A stretch of 35,862 nucleotides of DNA from Pseudomonas sp. TH10 (GTDB lineage: Bacteria; Pseudomonadota; Gammaproteobacteria; Pseudomonadales; Pseudomonadaceae), in the NCBI RefSeq assembly GCF_016651255.1, contig NZ_JAEKEG010000041.1, positions 1 to 35,862 of the forward strand, read 5' to 3'. Shown here in pieces: positions 20,140 through 29,462 of this stretch. The translations under genes and the position numbers were made by a program. Under the pieces are notes generated by a model. That model saw only the letters and a program-made list of their open reading frames with translations. It did not search any database and was not told where the DNA came from. The first letter of the stretch is position 1. Every line of letters begins with the position of its first letter.

Positions 20140-20769
20140 TCAGCAAGTTTTTATGCTGCAGATCAGTGAAGCGACATAAACCATTGTGAGAGCGGGCTTG
20201 CCCGCGATAGCGACTTCGAATTCAACATCAATGTTGACTGACGGTCCGCCATCGCGGGCCAGCCCGCTCCCGCAGGGATCTTTATCAATTTGGGGGAGAC
20301 GTTCCAGGCCGACGAACGGGCAGGCGAGAAGCAAGTCCTTGAGGCAGCGACCATCGGCCAGACGCAAATCCGCCGGTGCCAGTTCGGCCAGCGGATAGAG
20401 AACGAAGGCCCGTTCCTGGATCTGGTAATGCGGGACTTTCAGGCGTGGTTCGTCGATCAGTCGATCACCGAACAACAGAATGTCCAGATCCAGCGTGCGC
20501 GGGCCCCAGCGCTCCGCGCGTTCGCGGCCCTGGTCATTCTCGATCGCCTGTAAGGCATCGAGCAATTGCAGTGGCGCGAGCGAGCTGTCGAGCGCCGCGA
20601 CCGCGTTGGTGTAACGCGGTTGCCCAGGCAGCAGCGAGTCGCTTTGATAGAAGGCTGAAACACCGGCGAGGGTCGTTTGCGGCAATTGCCCCAGCGCCTC
20701 GACGGCGCTGCGCAATTGTTCGGCCGGGTCAGCAAGGTTGCTGCCCATGCCGATGTAGATGCGTTCCAT
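20140..20769 (-). CDS. folK: 2-amino-4-hydroxy-6-hydroxymethyldihydropteridine pyrophosphokinase with REP-encoded C-terminal extension
   Basis: FolK transfers pyrophosphate from ATP to the pterin in folate synthesis. The catalytic part, about residues 1-162, has MERIYIGMGSNLADPAEQL, the family signature RWGPRTLDLDILLFGD, and VPHYQIQERAFVLYPLAELAP. FolK usually ends around 160 residues. Here no stop follows GLERLPQIDK. The frame continues for about 45 residues (DPCGSGLARDGGPSVNIDVE...) through the REP doublet at 20184-20276 to a stop at 20140. The tail is thus translated repeat DNA, of doubtful function. The start at 20769 is 4 bases after the pcnB stop. The longer in-frame ORF upstream is shadow of pcnB. 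Confidence 0.93.
   Translation of the reverse strand: MERIYIGMGSNLADPAEQLRSAVEALGQLPQTTLAGVSAFYQSDSLLPGQPRYTNAVAALDSSLAPLQLLDALQAIENDQGRERAERWGPRTLDLDILLFGDRLIDEPRLKVPHYQIQERAFVLYPLAELAPADLRLADGRCLKDLLLACPFVGLERLPQIDKDPCGSGLARDGGPSVNIDVEFEVAIAGKPALTMVYVASLICSIKTC
20184..20276. repeat. REP doublet (REPIN) inside the folK reading frame
   Basis: TTGTGAGAGCGGGCTTGCCCGCGATAGCG and CATCGCGGGCCAGCCCGCTCCCGCAG face each other across about 35 bases. The core GCGGGC-TTGCCCGCGA is of a different REP class from the GTGGGAGCGAGC copies elsewhere in this window. The whole doublet is read through by folK. Confidence 0.88.
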
Positions 20770-20773
20770 GCCT

Positions 20774-22174
20774 TTATTCGCCTGTCGAAGCGCTCGGGGC
20801 ACCGGCGCGTTTGCGCTTGGAGCCGCCGCTGCGACGACGTTTGCGTGGCGCGCCTGTGCCTTCATCCTTGCCGCTGAGGTCGCGGATCATGTCGCGACGC
20901 TCGCTTTCGTTGGCATCCTGATAGTCAGTCCACCATTCGCCGAGGCCGTCAGTCTCCTCGCCAGCGCTTTCACGTAACAGCAGGAAGTCATAACCGGCGC
21001 GGAAACGCGGGTTGTCCAGCAACAGATCGGCCCGTTTGCCGCTGCGGCGTGGCAGACGCTCCTGCATGTCCCAGATCTCGCGGATCGGCATGGTGAAACG
21101 CTTCGGAATAGCGATCCGCTGGCACTGCTCGGCGATCAGTTCGTGGGCGCCTTCCTGCATCGCCGGAATCGGTGGCATGCCGCGCTCTTGCAGGCGCAGT
21201 ACGCGGGCGGGCAGGGCCGGCCACAGCAGGGCGGCAAACAGGAACGCCGGGGTTACCGGTTTATTCTGCTTGATGCGCAGGTCGGTGTTGGTCAGCGCTT
21301 CGCTGATCAGCGTATGGGTGTATTCCGGGTTGTGTTCCAGCGCATCGGCACTGGCCGGGAACAGCGGGGCGAACAGTTGCAGGTCGACGAGCATTTCGAA
21401 GGTGATTGCGGCGTGTCCCGAGAGGAACAGCTTGAGCACTTCTTCGAACAGGCGCGCCGAAGGGATCTCGCGCAGCATCGGTGCCAGTTCGCGAATGGGC
21501 TGCACGGTGTGCTTTTCGATGCCGAAGTTGAGCTTGGCGGCAAAACGCACGGCCCGCAGCATGCGCACCGGATCTTCCTGGTAACGCTGCTTCGGATCGC
21601 CGATCAGGCGGATCAGGTGATTGCGGATGTCGTGTACGCCGTTGGCGTAGTCGAGGATGCGCTCGCTGACCGGATCGTAATACAGCGCGTTGATGGTGAA
21701 GTCGCGACGTTGCGCGTCTTCTTCCAGGGTGCCGTAAACGTTGTCGCGCAGAATGCGCCCGCTCTCGTTGCGCGAAGACTGGTTACTGTCTTCGTCGTCT
21801 TCGTTTTGTGGGTGATTGGCGCGGAAGGTCGCGACTTCGATGATTTCGCGACCGAAATGGATATGCACCAGTTTGAAGCGACGGCCGATAATCCGCGCAT
21901 TGCGGAATTCGGCGCGGACTTGCTCGGGTGTGGCGCTGGTGGCGACGTCGAAGTCCTTGGGCGTAATGCCCAGTAGCATGTCACGCACGCAACCGCCGAC
22001 CAGATAAGCCTGGTAACCGGCACCTTGCAGGCGTTCGACGATATTCACCGCATAGCGGCTGAACTGCGTTTTCTGCAGCGAGTGTTGACCGCTGTTGAGC
22101 ACTTCAGGGGTGCTGCGGATGTGTTGCGTACGACGCACGGGAGTTCGGAATGACTGGAACAACTTCTTCAGCAT
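20774..22174 (-). CDS. pcnB: Polynucleotide adenylyltransferase (poly(A) polymerase I)
   Basis: PcnB adds 3' poly(A) tails to RNA and so promotes decay of mRNAs and small RNAs. The 466-residue product has the nucleotidyltransferase region AYLVGGCVRDMLLGITPKDFDVATSATPEQV (about residues 55-85, Asp pair D-F-D), EEDAQRRDFTINALYYD, and NHLIRLIGDPKQRYQEDPVRMLRAVRFAAKL. The C-terminus is very basic (APRKRRRSGGSKRKRAGAPSAS). The start at 22174 (MLKKLFQSFRTPVRRTQ) is chosen over the upstream in-frame extension because the N-terminal basic segment then matches the family. It is followed by folK after 4 bases and preceded by the CrcZ sRNA, as in P. aeruginosa. Confidence 0.93.
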   Translation of the reverse strand: MLKKLFQSFRTPVRRTQHIRSTPEVLNSGQHSLQKTQFSRYAVNIVERLQGAGYQAYLVGGCVRDMLLGITPKDFDVATSATPEQVRAEFRNARIIGRRFKLVHIHFGREIIEVATFRANHPQNEDDEDSNQSSRNESGRILRDNVYGTLEEDAQRRDFTINALYYDPVSERILDYANGVHDIRNHLIRLIGDPKQRYQEDPVRMLRAVRFAAKLNFGIEKHTVQPIRELAPMLREIPSARLFEEVLKLFLSGHAAITFEMLVDLQLFAPLFPASADALEHNPEYTHTLISEALTNTDLRIKQNKPVTPAFLFAALLWPALPARVLRLQERGMPPIPAMQEGAHELIAEQCQRIAIPKRFTMPIREIWDMQERLPRRSGKRADLLLDNPRFRAGYDFLLLRESAGEETDGLGEWWTDYQDANESERRDMIRDLSGKDEGTGAPRKRRRSGGSKRKRAGAPSASTGE

Positions 22175-22344
22175 GGGATGCACTGTTTGAAGGAATGTTC
22201 GGCCATACCAAAGAATGACCGCATGATGGGCGCAGATTCTAGCATTTAGTCGGGGGATGGTGTAGGACACGGCAGATTTGAGCTGTAAGCCGCAAGCTGC
22301 AAGGGTCGAGCAAGGGAAATTCGAAGGATTTTGCCGGGAGGGAG

Positions 22345-22711
22345 AAACTACAAGGGGAGCCGAAGCTCCCCAAGAAGTAGTTGCGTGCTCTTTTTATTAT
22401 TGATTCGGGCTTCTTGTTTTTGTTGAGCGCCCTCGCCACGAAGCGTTTCCTTCGTGACCCTCCCAATCGGGAGCCAAGAGCAAACGGATTGCTTTGGTCG
22501 CTGAATTGCAGTGATCTCTCGATCCAACCAGTACAGGCTCTGTCTTAGGACAGTTTTTGTTGTTCTCGGCCTGGTCGTGGGGCAAGCCCCAAATACAACG
22601 CCTCTCCAAAAGAATCAGTTAGCTGCGCCTCTCGCCGTCTTGTTTTTATTGTGCGTGAGTCGATTCGTCTTATTTTTATTGTCTTGTGCATTGCTTGTTA
22701 TTGTTCTTGTA
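22345..22711 (-). ncRNA. crcZ: CrcZ small RNA (Crc/Hfq decoy)
   Basis: Between cbrB and pcnB, where CrcZ lies in Pseudomonas, the minus strand carries a leaderless stretch of about 365 bases with at least six A-rich CA motifs of the AANAANAA type (for example AACAATAACAAG, AATAAAAATAAG, AATAAAAACAAG, AACAACAAAAAC, AACAAAAACAAG, AATAATAAAAAG). These let CrcZ bind Hfq (with Crc) and relieve catabolite repression. It is preceded by a sigma-54 promoter at 22722-22737 and ends at a GC-rich hairpin. The 5' end is set about 12 bases after the -12 element, and the 3' end near 22345, both approximate. No conserved ORF is present. Confidence 0.92.
22354..22371 (-). terminator. Terminator hairpin of crcZ
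   Basis: GGGGAGC-TTCG-GCTCCCC is a 7-bp stem closed by a stable UUCG tetraloop, followed on the minus strand by TTGTAGTTTC, so the U tract is weak. Flanking CTAC/GTAG can extend the stem. Confidence 0.75.
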
Positions 22712-22721
22712 CCAAACATAT

Positions 22722-22737
22722 AGCAGGTGCCGTGCCA
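22722..22737 (-). promoter_or_regulatory. Sigma-54 promoter of crcZ
   Basis: On the minus strand TGGCACGGCACCTGCT matches TGGCACG-N4-TTGCW at all but one position. It is the expected RpoN promoter through which CbrB activates crcZ. Confidence 0.92.
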
Positions 22738-22796
22738 ACTTTTGCGAAACCCAATAAAACAAGGGGTTAGGTCGATATAACCGTTTTGTCGGGGCG

Positions 22797-22834
22797 AAAA
22801 AAAGCCGGGGTTTCGTTACCGATAACCCCGGCTT
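22797..22834 (-). terminator. Rho-independent terminator of cbrB
   Basis: On the minus strand AAGCCGGGGTT pairs with AACCCCGGCTT over an 11-base loop, followed by a T run. It lies about 75 bases after the cbrB stop and so separates cbrB readthrough from the crcZ promoter. Confidence 0.9.
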
Positions 22835-22835
22835 C

Positions 22836-22861
22836 TGTTACGTGAATTGACTGAGGTAACA
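22836..22861. promoter_or_regulatory. Candidate CbrB binding site (UAS 1)
   Basis: TGTTAC-N14-GTAACA is a perfect inverted repeat, of the type reported for CbrB sites, about 100-125 bases upstream of the crcZ -24 element, the normal distance for a sigma-54 activator. It lies between the cbrB terminator and the cbrB stop. Confidence 0.75.
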
Positions 22862-22880
22862 GTTTTTTCACATCTTCAAG

Positions 22881-22907
22881 CGTTACCCACACACCCGACA
22901 GGTAACG
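22881..22907. promoter_or_regulatory. Candidate CbrB binding site (UAS 2)
   Basis: CGTTAC-N15-GTAACG is a second inverted repeat of the same half-site, ending 1 base before the cbrB stop codon. The centres of the two sites are about 45-46 bases apart, just over four helical turns, suggesting cooperative binding on one face. Confidence 0.65.
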
Positions 22908-22908
22908 T

Positions 22909-24348
22909 TCAGCTCTCGCTGGCGACCCCGGTCTTGCGCCGTGGAATGCCCAGACGCTGTCGGCGTTCCCACAGGCATTTACGGCTGACGCCCAGTTTGC
23001 GCGCCAATTCGGTTTCGGTCATGTGGTCCTGATGCTCGAGTACGAAGTGCTGGAAGTAGTCTTCCAGCGACAGGTCTTCGGTCGGTTCGTGGCTGCTGTT
23101 ACTGGCGTTACCCGCCGTTTGTGGCGGCAGGCCGATGAACTCGTCGTCGTCCAGATCGCTCAACTCGATGTCGATGCCCAACAGATCCGCAGAGATTTCC
23201 GGGCTCTCGCTCAGAATCACCGCGCGTTCGACGGCGTTTTCCAGCTCGCGCACGTTACCCGGCCAGGAATAGTGACGGATGGCCTGTTCGGCATCCGCCG
23301 CAAACTTGAGGTCGGTACGGTTGATGCGCGCACTCTGGCGAGCGAGGAAAGCCGTGGCGATTTCGTTGACGTCGGCGCCGCGTTCACGCAGGGCCGGCAG
23401 TTTCAGCGCAATCACGTGCAGACGGTAATAAAGGTCTTCACGGAACTGGCCGATTTTCGCCAGGCTTTTGAGGTCCCGGTGAGTGGCCGCAATCAGGCGC
23501 ACATCAACTTTCTGCGACTGCACCGAGCCGACTCGACGAATTTCGCCTTCCTGCAACACGCGCAACAAGCGCGCCTGGGCTTCCAGCGGCAGTTCGCCGA
23601 TTTCGTCGAGGAACAGAGTACCGCCATCCGCCGCTTCGACCAGACCGGCGCGACCGGCGCTGGCACCGGTGAAAGCACCTTTCTCGTGGCCGAACAGTTC
23701 GGATTCGATCAGGCTTTCCGGAATGGCTGCGCAGTTAACCGAGATCATCGGTGCCTTGGCGCGTTTCGACAGGTTGTGCAGGGCCCGCGCCACCAGTTCT
23801 TTACCGGTACCGGACTCACCCTGGATCAACACATTGGAGTCGGTCGGTGCGACTTTGCGGATCTTGCTGTAGAGATCCTGCATCGGCGGGCAGGAACCGA
23901 TAATGCCGATTTCACCGTTGCTGTTGTCGGCTCCGTTTTTCGCCGCGCCAGGCGTCGCCTTGCCGGTCACCGGCTCAGCGCCACTGCTCTGCGTCGATTG
24001 GCGATCACGCAGGATTCGCGCAACCGCCTGGAGCATTTCATCGTGGTCGAACGGCTTGGCGATGTAGTCGACCGCGCCCATCTTCATCGAGTCGACCGCC
24101 GAGCGCAGGCTGGCGTAACTGGTCATGATCAGCACCGGCGTGCCCTGGCCGAGCTTGATCAGCTCGGTGCCCGGCGCGCCCGGCAGGCGCAGATCACTGA
24201 CGATCAGATCGAACGTCGGAATGGTGAAGCGTTCTTGTGCTTCCTGCACTGAACCGGCTTCGCTGACCTGATACTGATTACGTTCCAGCAGGCGGCGCAA
24301 GGCGGAGCGGATAATGGTTTCGTCTTCGACGATCAAAATGTGCGGCAT
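22909..24348 (-). CDS. cbrB: Response regulator CbrB, sigma-54 activator
   Basis: CbrB is the NtrC-type regulator of carbon/nitrogen balance that activates crcZ and catabolic genes with RpoN. The 479-residue product has a receiver domain (acidic pair E8/D9, phosphoacceptor D52 in VSDLRLPG, K98 in YIAKPF), an AAA+ domain (about 148-380) with Walker A GESGTGKE (177-184), GAFTGA at 224-229 for sigma-54 contact, Walker [12 protein letters not shown], and a C-terminal Fis-type helix-turn-helix ([25 protein letters not shown]). A short Ser/Gly/Asn linker joins receiver and AAA+ parts. It lies 22 bases after cbrA and is directly upstream of its target crcZ. Confidence 0.96.
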   Translation of the reverse strand: MPHILIVEDETIIRSALRRLLERNQYQVSEAGSVQEAQERFTIPTFDLIVSDLRLPGAPGTELIKLGQGTPVLIMTSYASLRSAVDSMKMGAVDYIAKPFDHDEMLQAVARILRDRQSTQSSGAEPVTGKATPGAAKNGADNSNGEIGIIGSCPPMQDLYSKIRKVAPTDSNVLIQGESGTGKELVARALHNLSKRAKAPMISVNCAAIPESLIESELFGHEKGAFTGASAGRAGLVEAADGGTLFLDEIGELPLEAQARLLRVLQEGEIRRVGSVQSQKVDVRLIAATHRDLKSLAKIGQFREDLYYRLHVIALKLPALRERGADVNEIATAFLARQSARINRTDLKFAADAEQAIRHYSWPGNVRELENAVERAVILSESPEISADLLGIDIELSDLDDDEFIGLPPQTAGNASNSSHEPTEDLSLEDYFQHFVLEHQDHMTETELARKLGVSRKCLWERRQRLGIPRRKTGVASES

Positions 24349-24370
24349 TGATTCGATACTCTCGACGGTC

Positions 24371-27325
24371 TCAGTTCACAGCGGACGTCGCTTCGACATG
24401 ACGCGGTAAGGTCACCCGGATACGGGTGCCGCGTTGGCTTTGTACATCAGCCGGGCTGTCGATGGTGATTTGTCCATAATGCTCTTCAACGATGGAATAG
24501 ACCAGTGCAAGGCCCAGACCGGTGCCTTCGCCAGGATCCTTGGTGGTGAAGAAGGGTTCGAACAATCTGTCCATGATGTTCTTCGGAATACCGCTGCCTT
24601 CGTCTTCTACGATCAGATCGACCGTGTGTTCGCCGGCTTCGCTTTTGACCCGTACCGCGCTGTGCGGCGGCGAGGCGTCGCGGGCGTTTGAAAGCAGATT
24701 GATCAAGACTTGGGCGAGCCGCTGCGGATCGCCTTCGACCCAGTGATCGGGATCACACAGGTTATAGAACTGCACCTCGAAATTGCGCCGGTTCAGGGCC
24801 AGCAGGCCGATTGCATCCTGGGCCACTTCGGCCAGACAGACGGGCTCGTCGCTATGCTGATGGCTGCCGGCGTGGGCGAAGCTCATCAGTGACTGGACGA
24901 TGCGCGATACACGCTTGGTCTGTTCGAGAATCTGCCCGCTGATTTCCTTCAGCTCGCCATCGTCCTCGCGCTCCTCGCGCAGGTTCTGCGCCAGGCAGGC
25001 GATGCCGGTGATCGGGTTACCGATCTCATGGGCGACGCCGGCTGCCAGGCGACCAATGCTGGCCAGGCGCTCGGAATGCACCAGTTTGTCTTCGAGCATC
25101 TGGGTTTCGGTCAAGTCTTCCACCAGCAACACCAGGCCGCTGTTGCCCGGTGCCAGCGGCTCGTCGATGGCCGCCTTGTGCAGGTTCAGCCAGCGGGTCT
25201 GGCCATCCAGGGCCAGGTGCTGCTTGTGCAGGTGCTCGTCCGGAAGGTTGATGAAGCCTTGCAGCAGTTCTTTCCAGGGATCGGCGATGGTGCTCAGCCG
25301 CGATCCGACGACGCGCTGCGCGGCAATCCCGGTCAACTCCTCCATGGCTTTGTTCCACATGAGGATTTCCTGATCCTTGGCCAGGGAGCAGACGCCCATG
25401 GGCAATTCCTGCAGGGTCTGGCGGTGGTAGCGGCGCAGGGCATCGAGTTCCGCAGCAAGGCCGGTGAGGCGCGAGTGGTAGTCCTCGAGGCGGCTTTCGA
25501 TGAAATGGATGTCTTCGGTGACGTAGTTTTCGCCGCCCGCCTTATAGGGCAGGAACGTCTCGACCATGTCCTGGGCAACGCTTGGTCCCATCAGGCCGGA
25601 AAGATTCGCCTCGATGCGGTCTCGCAGTCGACGCAGCGCATAGGGGCGGCGCTCGTCGAATGGCAGGTACAGATCGCGCAGGGCCTGCTCGACTTCCTTT
25701 TGCGCAGCCTTGGCACCCAGCGGCTTGGCCAGTTGCGTGGCGAATTCCTGGGGCGAGGCGGCGTGCAGTTCGCGCCGCTGCGGCCGGCGCACGTTATCTA
25801 CGGCACAGGCTTCGGCGGCGCTGGCTTCTTCCGGGCTGGCATTGGTGAACAATGAAATCAGGGTGAACATCAGCACGTTGGCCGCCAGCGACGCGATGGC
25901 CGCCATGTGCCAGCTGGTGTCATCCAGCACATAGATCATGTTCAGCAGCGGAATGTAGAAGCCCTGGAGATTGCCGACCAGCGGTAACAGCATGGTCACC
26001 AGCCACACCAGGATGCCCGCGAGCAGGCCGGCGATGAAGCCGCGGCGGTTGGCGGTTGGCCAATACAGGACTGACAGCACCCCCGGCAGGAATTGCAGGG
26101 TGGCGACAAAAGCGACGATGCCGAGATTGGCCAGGTCCTGTTCCGCGCCCAATAAGAGGTAGAAGCCGTAGCCGGCCATGATGATCGCGACAATCAACGC
26201 CCGGCGCGTCCATTTCAGCCAGCGGTAGATATTGCCCTCGGCCGGCGGCTGGTAGAGCGGCAGCACCAGGTGGTTCAGGGCCATTCCGGACAAGGCCAGG
26301 GTCGTGACGATGATCAGGCCGCTGGCCGCAGACAGGCCGCCGATATAGGCCAATAGCGCCAGTGCCTTGCTGTTGGCAGCAATGCCGATGCCCAGCGTGA
26401 AGTATTCAGGGTTAGTGGTGGCGCCGAGTTTCAGTCCGGCCCAGAGAATCAGCGGAACCGCCAGGCTCATCAGCAGCAGGAACAGCGGCAGGCCCCAGCT
26501 GGCACTGACCAGCGAGCGCGGGTTGAGATTTTCGGTAAAGGTCATGTGATACATGTGCGGCATCACGATCGCCGAGGCAAAGAACACCAGCAGCAGCGTG
26601 CGCCACGGACCTTCCTGCAGCGGCGTGTGCAGGGCTGCGAGGGCGGTCTGGTTTTGCAGCAACCACAGTTCGAGTTGCTGCGGGCCGTCGAACACGCCAT
26701 ACAGCGCATACAGGCCAACGCCGCCAATCGCGATCAGCTTGATCACCGACTCGAAGGCAATCGCGAACACCAGACCTTCGTGTTTCTCGCGGGTAGCGAT
26801 ATGCCGGGAGCCGAAGAAAATCGTGAACAGAATGATCAGCGCACAAAACGCCAGTGCCACGCGGCTCTGAATCGGCTCGCGGGTGAGAATGCCGATAGAG
26901 TCGGCCACCGCCTGGATCTGCAATGCCAGCAACGGCAGTACGCCGATCAGCATGAAGATCGTGGTCAGCGCGCCGGCCCAGGTGCTGCGAAAGCGGAACG
27001 CAAAAAGATCCGCCAGCGACGACAGCTGATACGTGCGGGTGATCTTCAGGATCGGATAGAGCAGCACCGGCGCCAGCAGAAACGCGCCGGACACGCCGAG
27101 ATAACTGGACAGAAAGCCGTAGCCGTACTGATAGGCCAGGCCCACCGTGCCGTAAAACGCCCAGGCGCTGGCGTAGACCCCCAGCGACAAGGTGTAGGTC
27201 AGCGGGTGGCGAATGATTGCGCGCGGGATCATGCCCCGCTCGCTGATCCAGGCTACGCCGAACAGCACCGCCAGGTAGGCGGCGCTGACCAGGATCATCT
27301 GGGTCAGGCTAAAGCTCATCGGCAT
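24371..27325 (-). CDS. cbrA: Sensor histidine kinase CbrA with SLC5-type transporter domain
   Basis: CbrA is the sensor partner of CbrB. The first about 500 residues form a sodium/solute symporter (SLC5)-like membrane domain with about 13 helices (start [53 protein letters not shown]). A linker/STAC-like region (about 530-620), a PAS domain (about 635-740), a DHp domain with H766 in [14 protein letters not shown], and a HATPase with [17 protein letters not shown] and [18 protein letters not shown] follow. SLC5-kinase fusions of this kind bind or transport histidine in P. putida/P. fluorescens. The start may be ATG 27325 or ATG 27319. Both lie inside the upstream small ORF, and neither has a strong ribosome site, so translation is probably coupled. 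Confidence 0.95.
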   Translation of the reverse strand: MPMSFSLTQMILVSAAYLAVLFGVAWISERGMIPRAIIRHPLTYTLSLGVYASAWAFYGTVGLAYQYGYGFLSSYLGVSGAFLLAPVLLYPILKITRTYQLSSLADLFAFRFRSTWAGALTTIFMLIGVLPLLALQIQAVADSIGILTREPIQSRVALAFCALIILFTIFFGSRHIATREKHEGLVFAIAFESVIKLIAIGGVGLYALYGVFDGPQQLELWLLQNQTALAALHTPLQEGPWRTLLLVFFASAIVMPHMYHMTFTENLNPRSLVSASWGLPLFLLLMSLAVPLILWAGLKLGATTNPEYFTLGIGIAANSKALALLAYIGGLSAASGLIIVTTLALSGMALNHLVLPLYQPPAEGNIYRWLKWTRRALIVAIIMAGYGFYLLLGAEQDLANLGIVAFVATLQFLPGVLSVLYWPTANRRGFIAGLLAGILVWLVTMLLPLVGNLQGFYIPLLNMIYVLDDTSWHMAAIASLAANVLMFTLISLFTNASPEEASAAEACAVDNVRRPQRRELHAASPQEFATQLAKPLGAKAAQKEVEQALRDLYLPFDERRPYALRRLRDRIEANLSGLMGPSVAQDMVETFLPYKAGGENYVTEDIHFIESRLEDYHSRLTGLAAELDALRRYHRQTLQELPMGVCSLAKDQEILMWNKAMEELTGIAAQRVVGSRLSTIADPWKELLQGFINLPDEHLHKQHLALDGQTRWLNLHKAAIDEPLAPGNSGLVLLVEDLTETQMLEDKLVHSERLASIGRLAAGVAHEIGNPITGIACLAQNLREEREDDGELKEISGQILEQTKRVSRIVQSLMSFAHAGSHQHSDEPVCLAEVAQDAIGLLALNRRNFEVQFYNLCDPDHWVEGDPQRLAQVLINLLSNARDASPPHSAVRVKSEAGEHTVDLIVEDEGSGIPKNIMDRLFEPFFTTKDPGEGTGLGLALVYSIVEEHYGQITIDSPADVQSQRGTRIRVTLPRHVEATSAVN

Positions 27326-27485
27326 CTTTTTGGCTCTGCAGGATGAAGGTCACGACAATCAGGATCAGCCAGAGCAGATAAGGGCGATACCAGGCGCCCG
27401 TAGCGTCGATCCACCAATCCATGATGGCGGGGGAAAACAGGTAGATCCCCACGACTAAAAGCAGGACCAAGCGATAGATGTACAT
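27309..27485 (-). CDS. Small two-helix membrane protein overlapping cbrA (CbrX-like)
   Basis: A 58-codon ORF starts at ATG 27485 after GGGAGG-like purines (AGAGAGGCCGGG) and reads [58 protein letters not shown]. It has two hydrophobic helices (about 5-22 and 38-52) around a short aromatic loop, and a charged tail. Its stop at 27309-27311 lies 16 bases inside cbrA, in another frame. A small ORF at this place is conserved in several pseudomonads, and I recall it being named cbrX and thought to couple cbrA translation; that name is from memory. It is shorter than usual gene-calling cut-offs, so it may be absent in automatic annotations. Confidence 0.75.
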   Translation of the reverse strand: MYIYRLVLLLVVGIYLFSPAIMDWWIDATGAWYRPYLLWLILIVVTFILQSQKDADEL

Positions 27486-27562
27486 CCCGGCCTCTCTTTT
27501 TTATGCGCGTGCCCGAAAACGTGCGGCGATGGTAACGGATGGCGGCGCGACTGCAAGTGTCG

Positions 27563-28458
27563 TCATAGCAGTTGCGCATCGGGCAGGGTCAGTGTGCGCG
27601 GGATCTTGCTTGCATCCCAGTGCGCGCTCCCCCAATCCAGCACCTCTCGCGGGGTGGCGTACGCGAGTTCGCTACCGGGCGTTTGCCCCAGTGCGCGCAG
27701 CGCCCGCAGGAGCAAGGGGGTTGCCTGATCTTCTGTCAGTGGCGGGGAGCGATAGGATTTGCCGAGCTTGTGGCCATCGGGCTGGGTGATCAGCGGAATA
27801 TGCAGGTAGCGCGGTTGCGACAGGCCGAGCAATTCCTGCAAGTAGAGCTGACGCGGCGTGGAGTCGAGGAGGTCGGCTCCGCGCACGATATCGGTGATGC
27901 CCTGCCAGGCGTCATCGAGGACCACAGCCAATTGGTAGGCATACAGGCCGTCGCGGCGGCGGATCACAAAATCGCCGACCTCACGGCCCAGGTGCTGCCG
28001 ATATTCGCCTTGTACACGGTCGACGAAGTGGTATTCCAGTTCGGGGCGCGCAAGCGAATCGCTGCATCCTCGGTTCCATGGCCAGCATTGCGGCACAGCC
28101 CCGGGTATATGCCGTGATAGGGCTCGAGTTGTTTGCGCGAACAGGTGCAGGCGTAAGCCAGGCCGTGGTTGAACAGGCGACTGATAATCTCGGCATAGGC
28201 ATCGTGGCGGTCGCTCTGGCGCACCACCGTGCCATCCCATTCAAAACCGTAGCTCTCCAGTGCCTTGAGAATTGCCGCCTGGGCGCCGGGCTCTTCCCGG
28301 GGCGGGTCCAGGTCTTCCATGCGCATCAGCCAGCGCCCGCCCACCGAGCGCGCGTCGAGGTAGGACGCCAGCGCGGCGACCAGCGAACCGAAGTGCAGGT
28401 GACCACTGGGCGTGGGGGCGAAGCGTCCGGTGTAGGTGGGAGAGGCGATGGCAGTCAT
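27563..28458 (-). pseudogene. gluQ: Glutamyl-Q tRNA(Asp) synthetase GluQ, frameshifted
   Basis: GluQ (YadB) attaches glutamate to queuosine in the anticodon of tRNA-Asp. The N-terminal part starts MTAIASPTYTGRFAPTPSGHLHFGSLVAALASYLDAR (HIGH-type motif) and includes MRMEDLDPPREEPG and the zinc ligands ACTCSRKQLEPYHGIYPGLCR. It then runs into APNWNTTSST. The other frame supplies PELEYHFVDRVQGEYRQHLGREVGDFVIRRRDGLYAYQLAVVLDD, and the KMSKS-like KLGKSYR, ending at 27563. Adding one G at the GGGG run 28043-28046 (plus strand) restores RLRAPELEYHF. The repaired length is about 298 residues. It lies downstream of dksA, as in most gammaproteobacteria. Confidence 0.92.
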
Positions 28459-28496
28459 GGGGTAACGTTACTTTTTCCTGGCTGGCGCCAAACAAC

Positions 28497-28594
28497 CTGT
28501 AGGCGCTCGCTCGCGAAGGTCGTCAACGATAACGCTGCAAGCCTGATACCTCGGGGCGTTCTCAGGTTCATCGCGAGCAAGCTCGCTCCTACAG
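28497..28594. repeat. REP doublet (REPIN)
   Basis: CTGTAGGCGCTCGCTCGCGA and TCGCGAGCAAGCTCGCTCCTACAG face each other over about 55 bases between gluQ and dksA. It is the same REP class as at 13717-13742, with a diverged left arm. It sits in a gap of 226 bases that also holds the dksA terminator. Confidence 0.85.
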
Positions 28595-28640
28595 TGATGG
28601 CGATTTTATAGGCGTATCAGGTAACACAAACATCAGAAAC

Positions 28641-28670
28641 AAAAACGGAGCGTTCGCACGCTCCGTTTTT
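28641..28670 (-). terminator. Rho-independent terminator of dksA
   Basis: AAAAACGGAGCG and CGCTCCGTTTTT form a strong stem with a short loop, located 14 bases after the dksA stop; A/T runs on both sides let it work in both directions. Confidence 0.93.
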
Positions 28671-28684
28671 CGTTCAGGTCGGGA

Positions 28685-29128
28685 TTACTTGCCGACCTGC
28701 TTTTCCTTGATTTCAGCCAGGTTCTTGCAGTCGACGCACATGTCGGCGGTAGGACGGGCTTCGAGGCGCTTGACGCCGATCTCGATGCCGCACGAATCGC
28801 ACCAACCGTATTCACCGTCTTCGATCAACTGCAGCGTCTTGTCGATCTTCTTGATCAGCTTGCGCTCGCGATCACGGGCGCGCAGTTCGAGGGCGAACTC
28901 TTCTTCCTGACTGGCACGGTCGGCCGGGTCGGGGAAGTTGGCTGCTTCGTCCTTCATGTGATCAACAGTGCGGTCGACTTCCTGCATCAAGTCCAGTTTC
29001 CACTTGGTCAGGATCTTGGTGAAGTGCGCGCGCATGGGTTTGCCCATGTACTCTTCGTCTTTGGCCTGAACATAGGGTTCGAAGCCAGTGATCGCCGTTT
29101 GCTGCTGTTGCTTTGCTTGGGTGGGCAT
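28685..29128 (-). CDS. dksA: RNA polymerase-binding transcription factor DksA
   Basis: DksA binds in the secondary channel of RNA polymerase and with ppGpp controls rRNA and amino-acid promoters. The 147-residue product has a coiled coil (about 35-105) with tip residues DPADRASQEEEF (Asp67, Asp70, Ala72 corresponding to the key tip residues of E. coli) and a four-cysteine zinc finger, Cys110/113 and Cys131/134 (WCDSCGIEIG, MCVDCKNL). It is a full-length zinc-type DksA rather than the Cys-less paralogue DksA2. The start MPTQAKQQQQTAITGF is standard. It has its own terminator, so it may be transcribed apart from gluQ. Confidence 0.96.
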   Translation of the reverse strand: MPTQAKQQQQTAITGFEPYVQAKDEEYMGKPMRAHFTKILTKWKLDLMQEVDRTVDHMKDEAANFPDPADRASQEEEFALELRARDRERKLIKKIDKTLQLIEDGEYGWCDSCGIEIGVKRLEARPTADMCVDCKNLAEIKEKQVGK

Positions 29129-29462
29129 GAAATGGACCGCCTCTACTCTTGTAATCCATTGCGCAGGATTGCTCCATCACCGACACCTGCCGGCCCTGCG
29201 GCTGCAAGCGGGCGAACTTACCAGATCAATTCGGCCTGCGCTACTCCCGGATGTCGAGGCCCCGGCGGGTGGCGCTTGCAAATGTTTGGCAAGCCGTGTC
29301 TGGCGGTGCGGGAGACCTGTTCAATCACTGATTTTAGTCAATCCTGGAGCGTACGCTCATATCGTTACAGTCCAGCGTTCTTGAGGCTGAGACCGCGGCG
29401 GGTTCTCGCTCGTTCCGGGAGATGAGTAGAATCGTCTCTTTTTCGCCGTCGAAGGAAATCCA
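29129..29462. other. Intergenic region between divergent dksA and aminotransferase
   Basis: This 334-base gap separates two divergent genes and should hold both promoters. I see no ORF with coding character, no RNA gene and no REP. AAGGAA at about 29452-29457 is the ribosome site of the rightward gene. Confidence 0.7.

Noticed and set aside
22273..22300. GAGCTGTAAGCCGCAAGCTGCAAGG as a tandem repeat or riboregulator
   Set aside because: It is only two imperfect AGCTGCAAG-like units, a common low-complexity motif in Pseudomonas spacers, too short to call.
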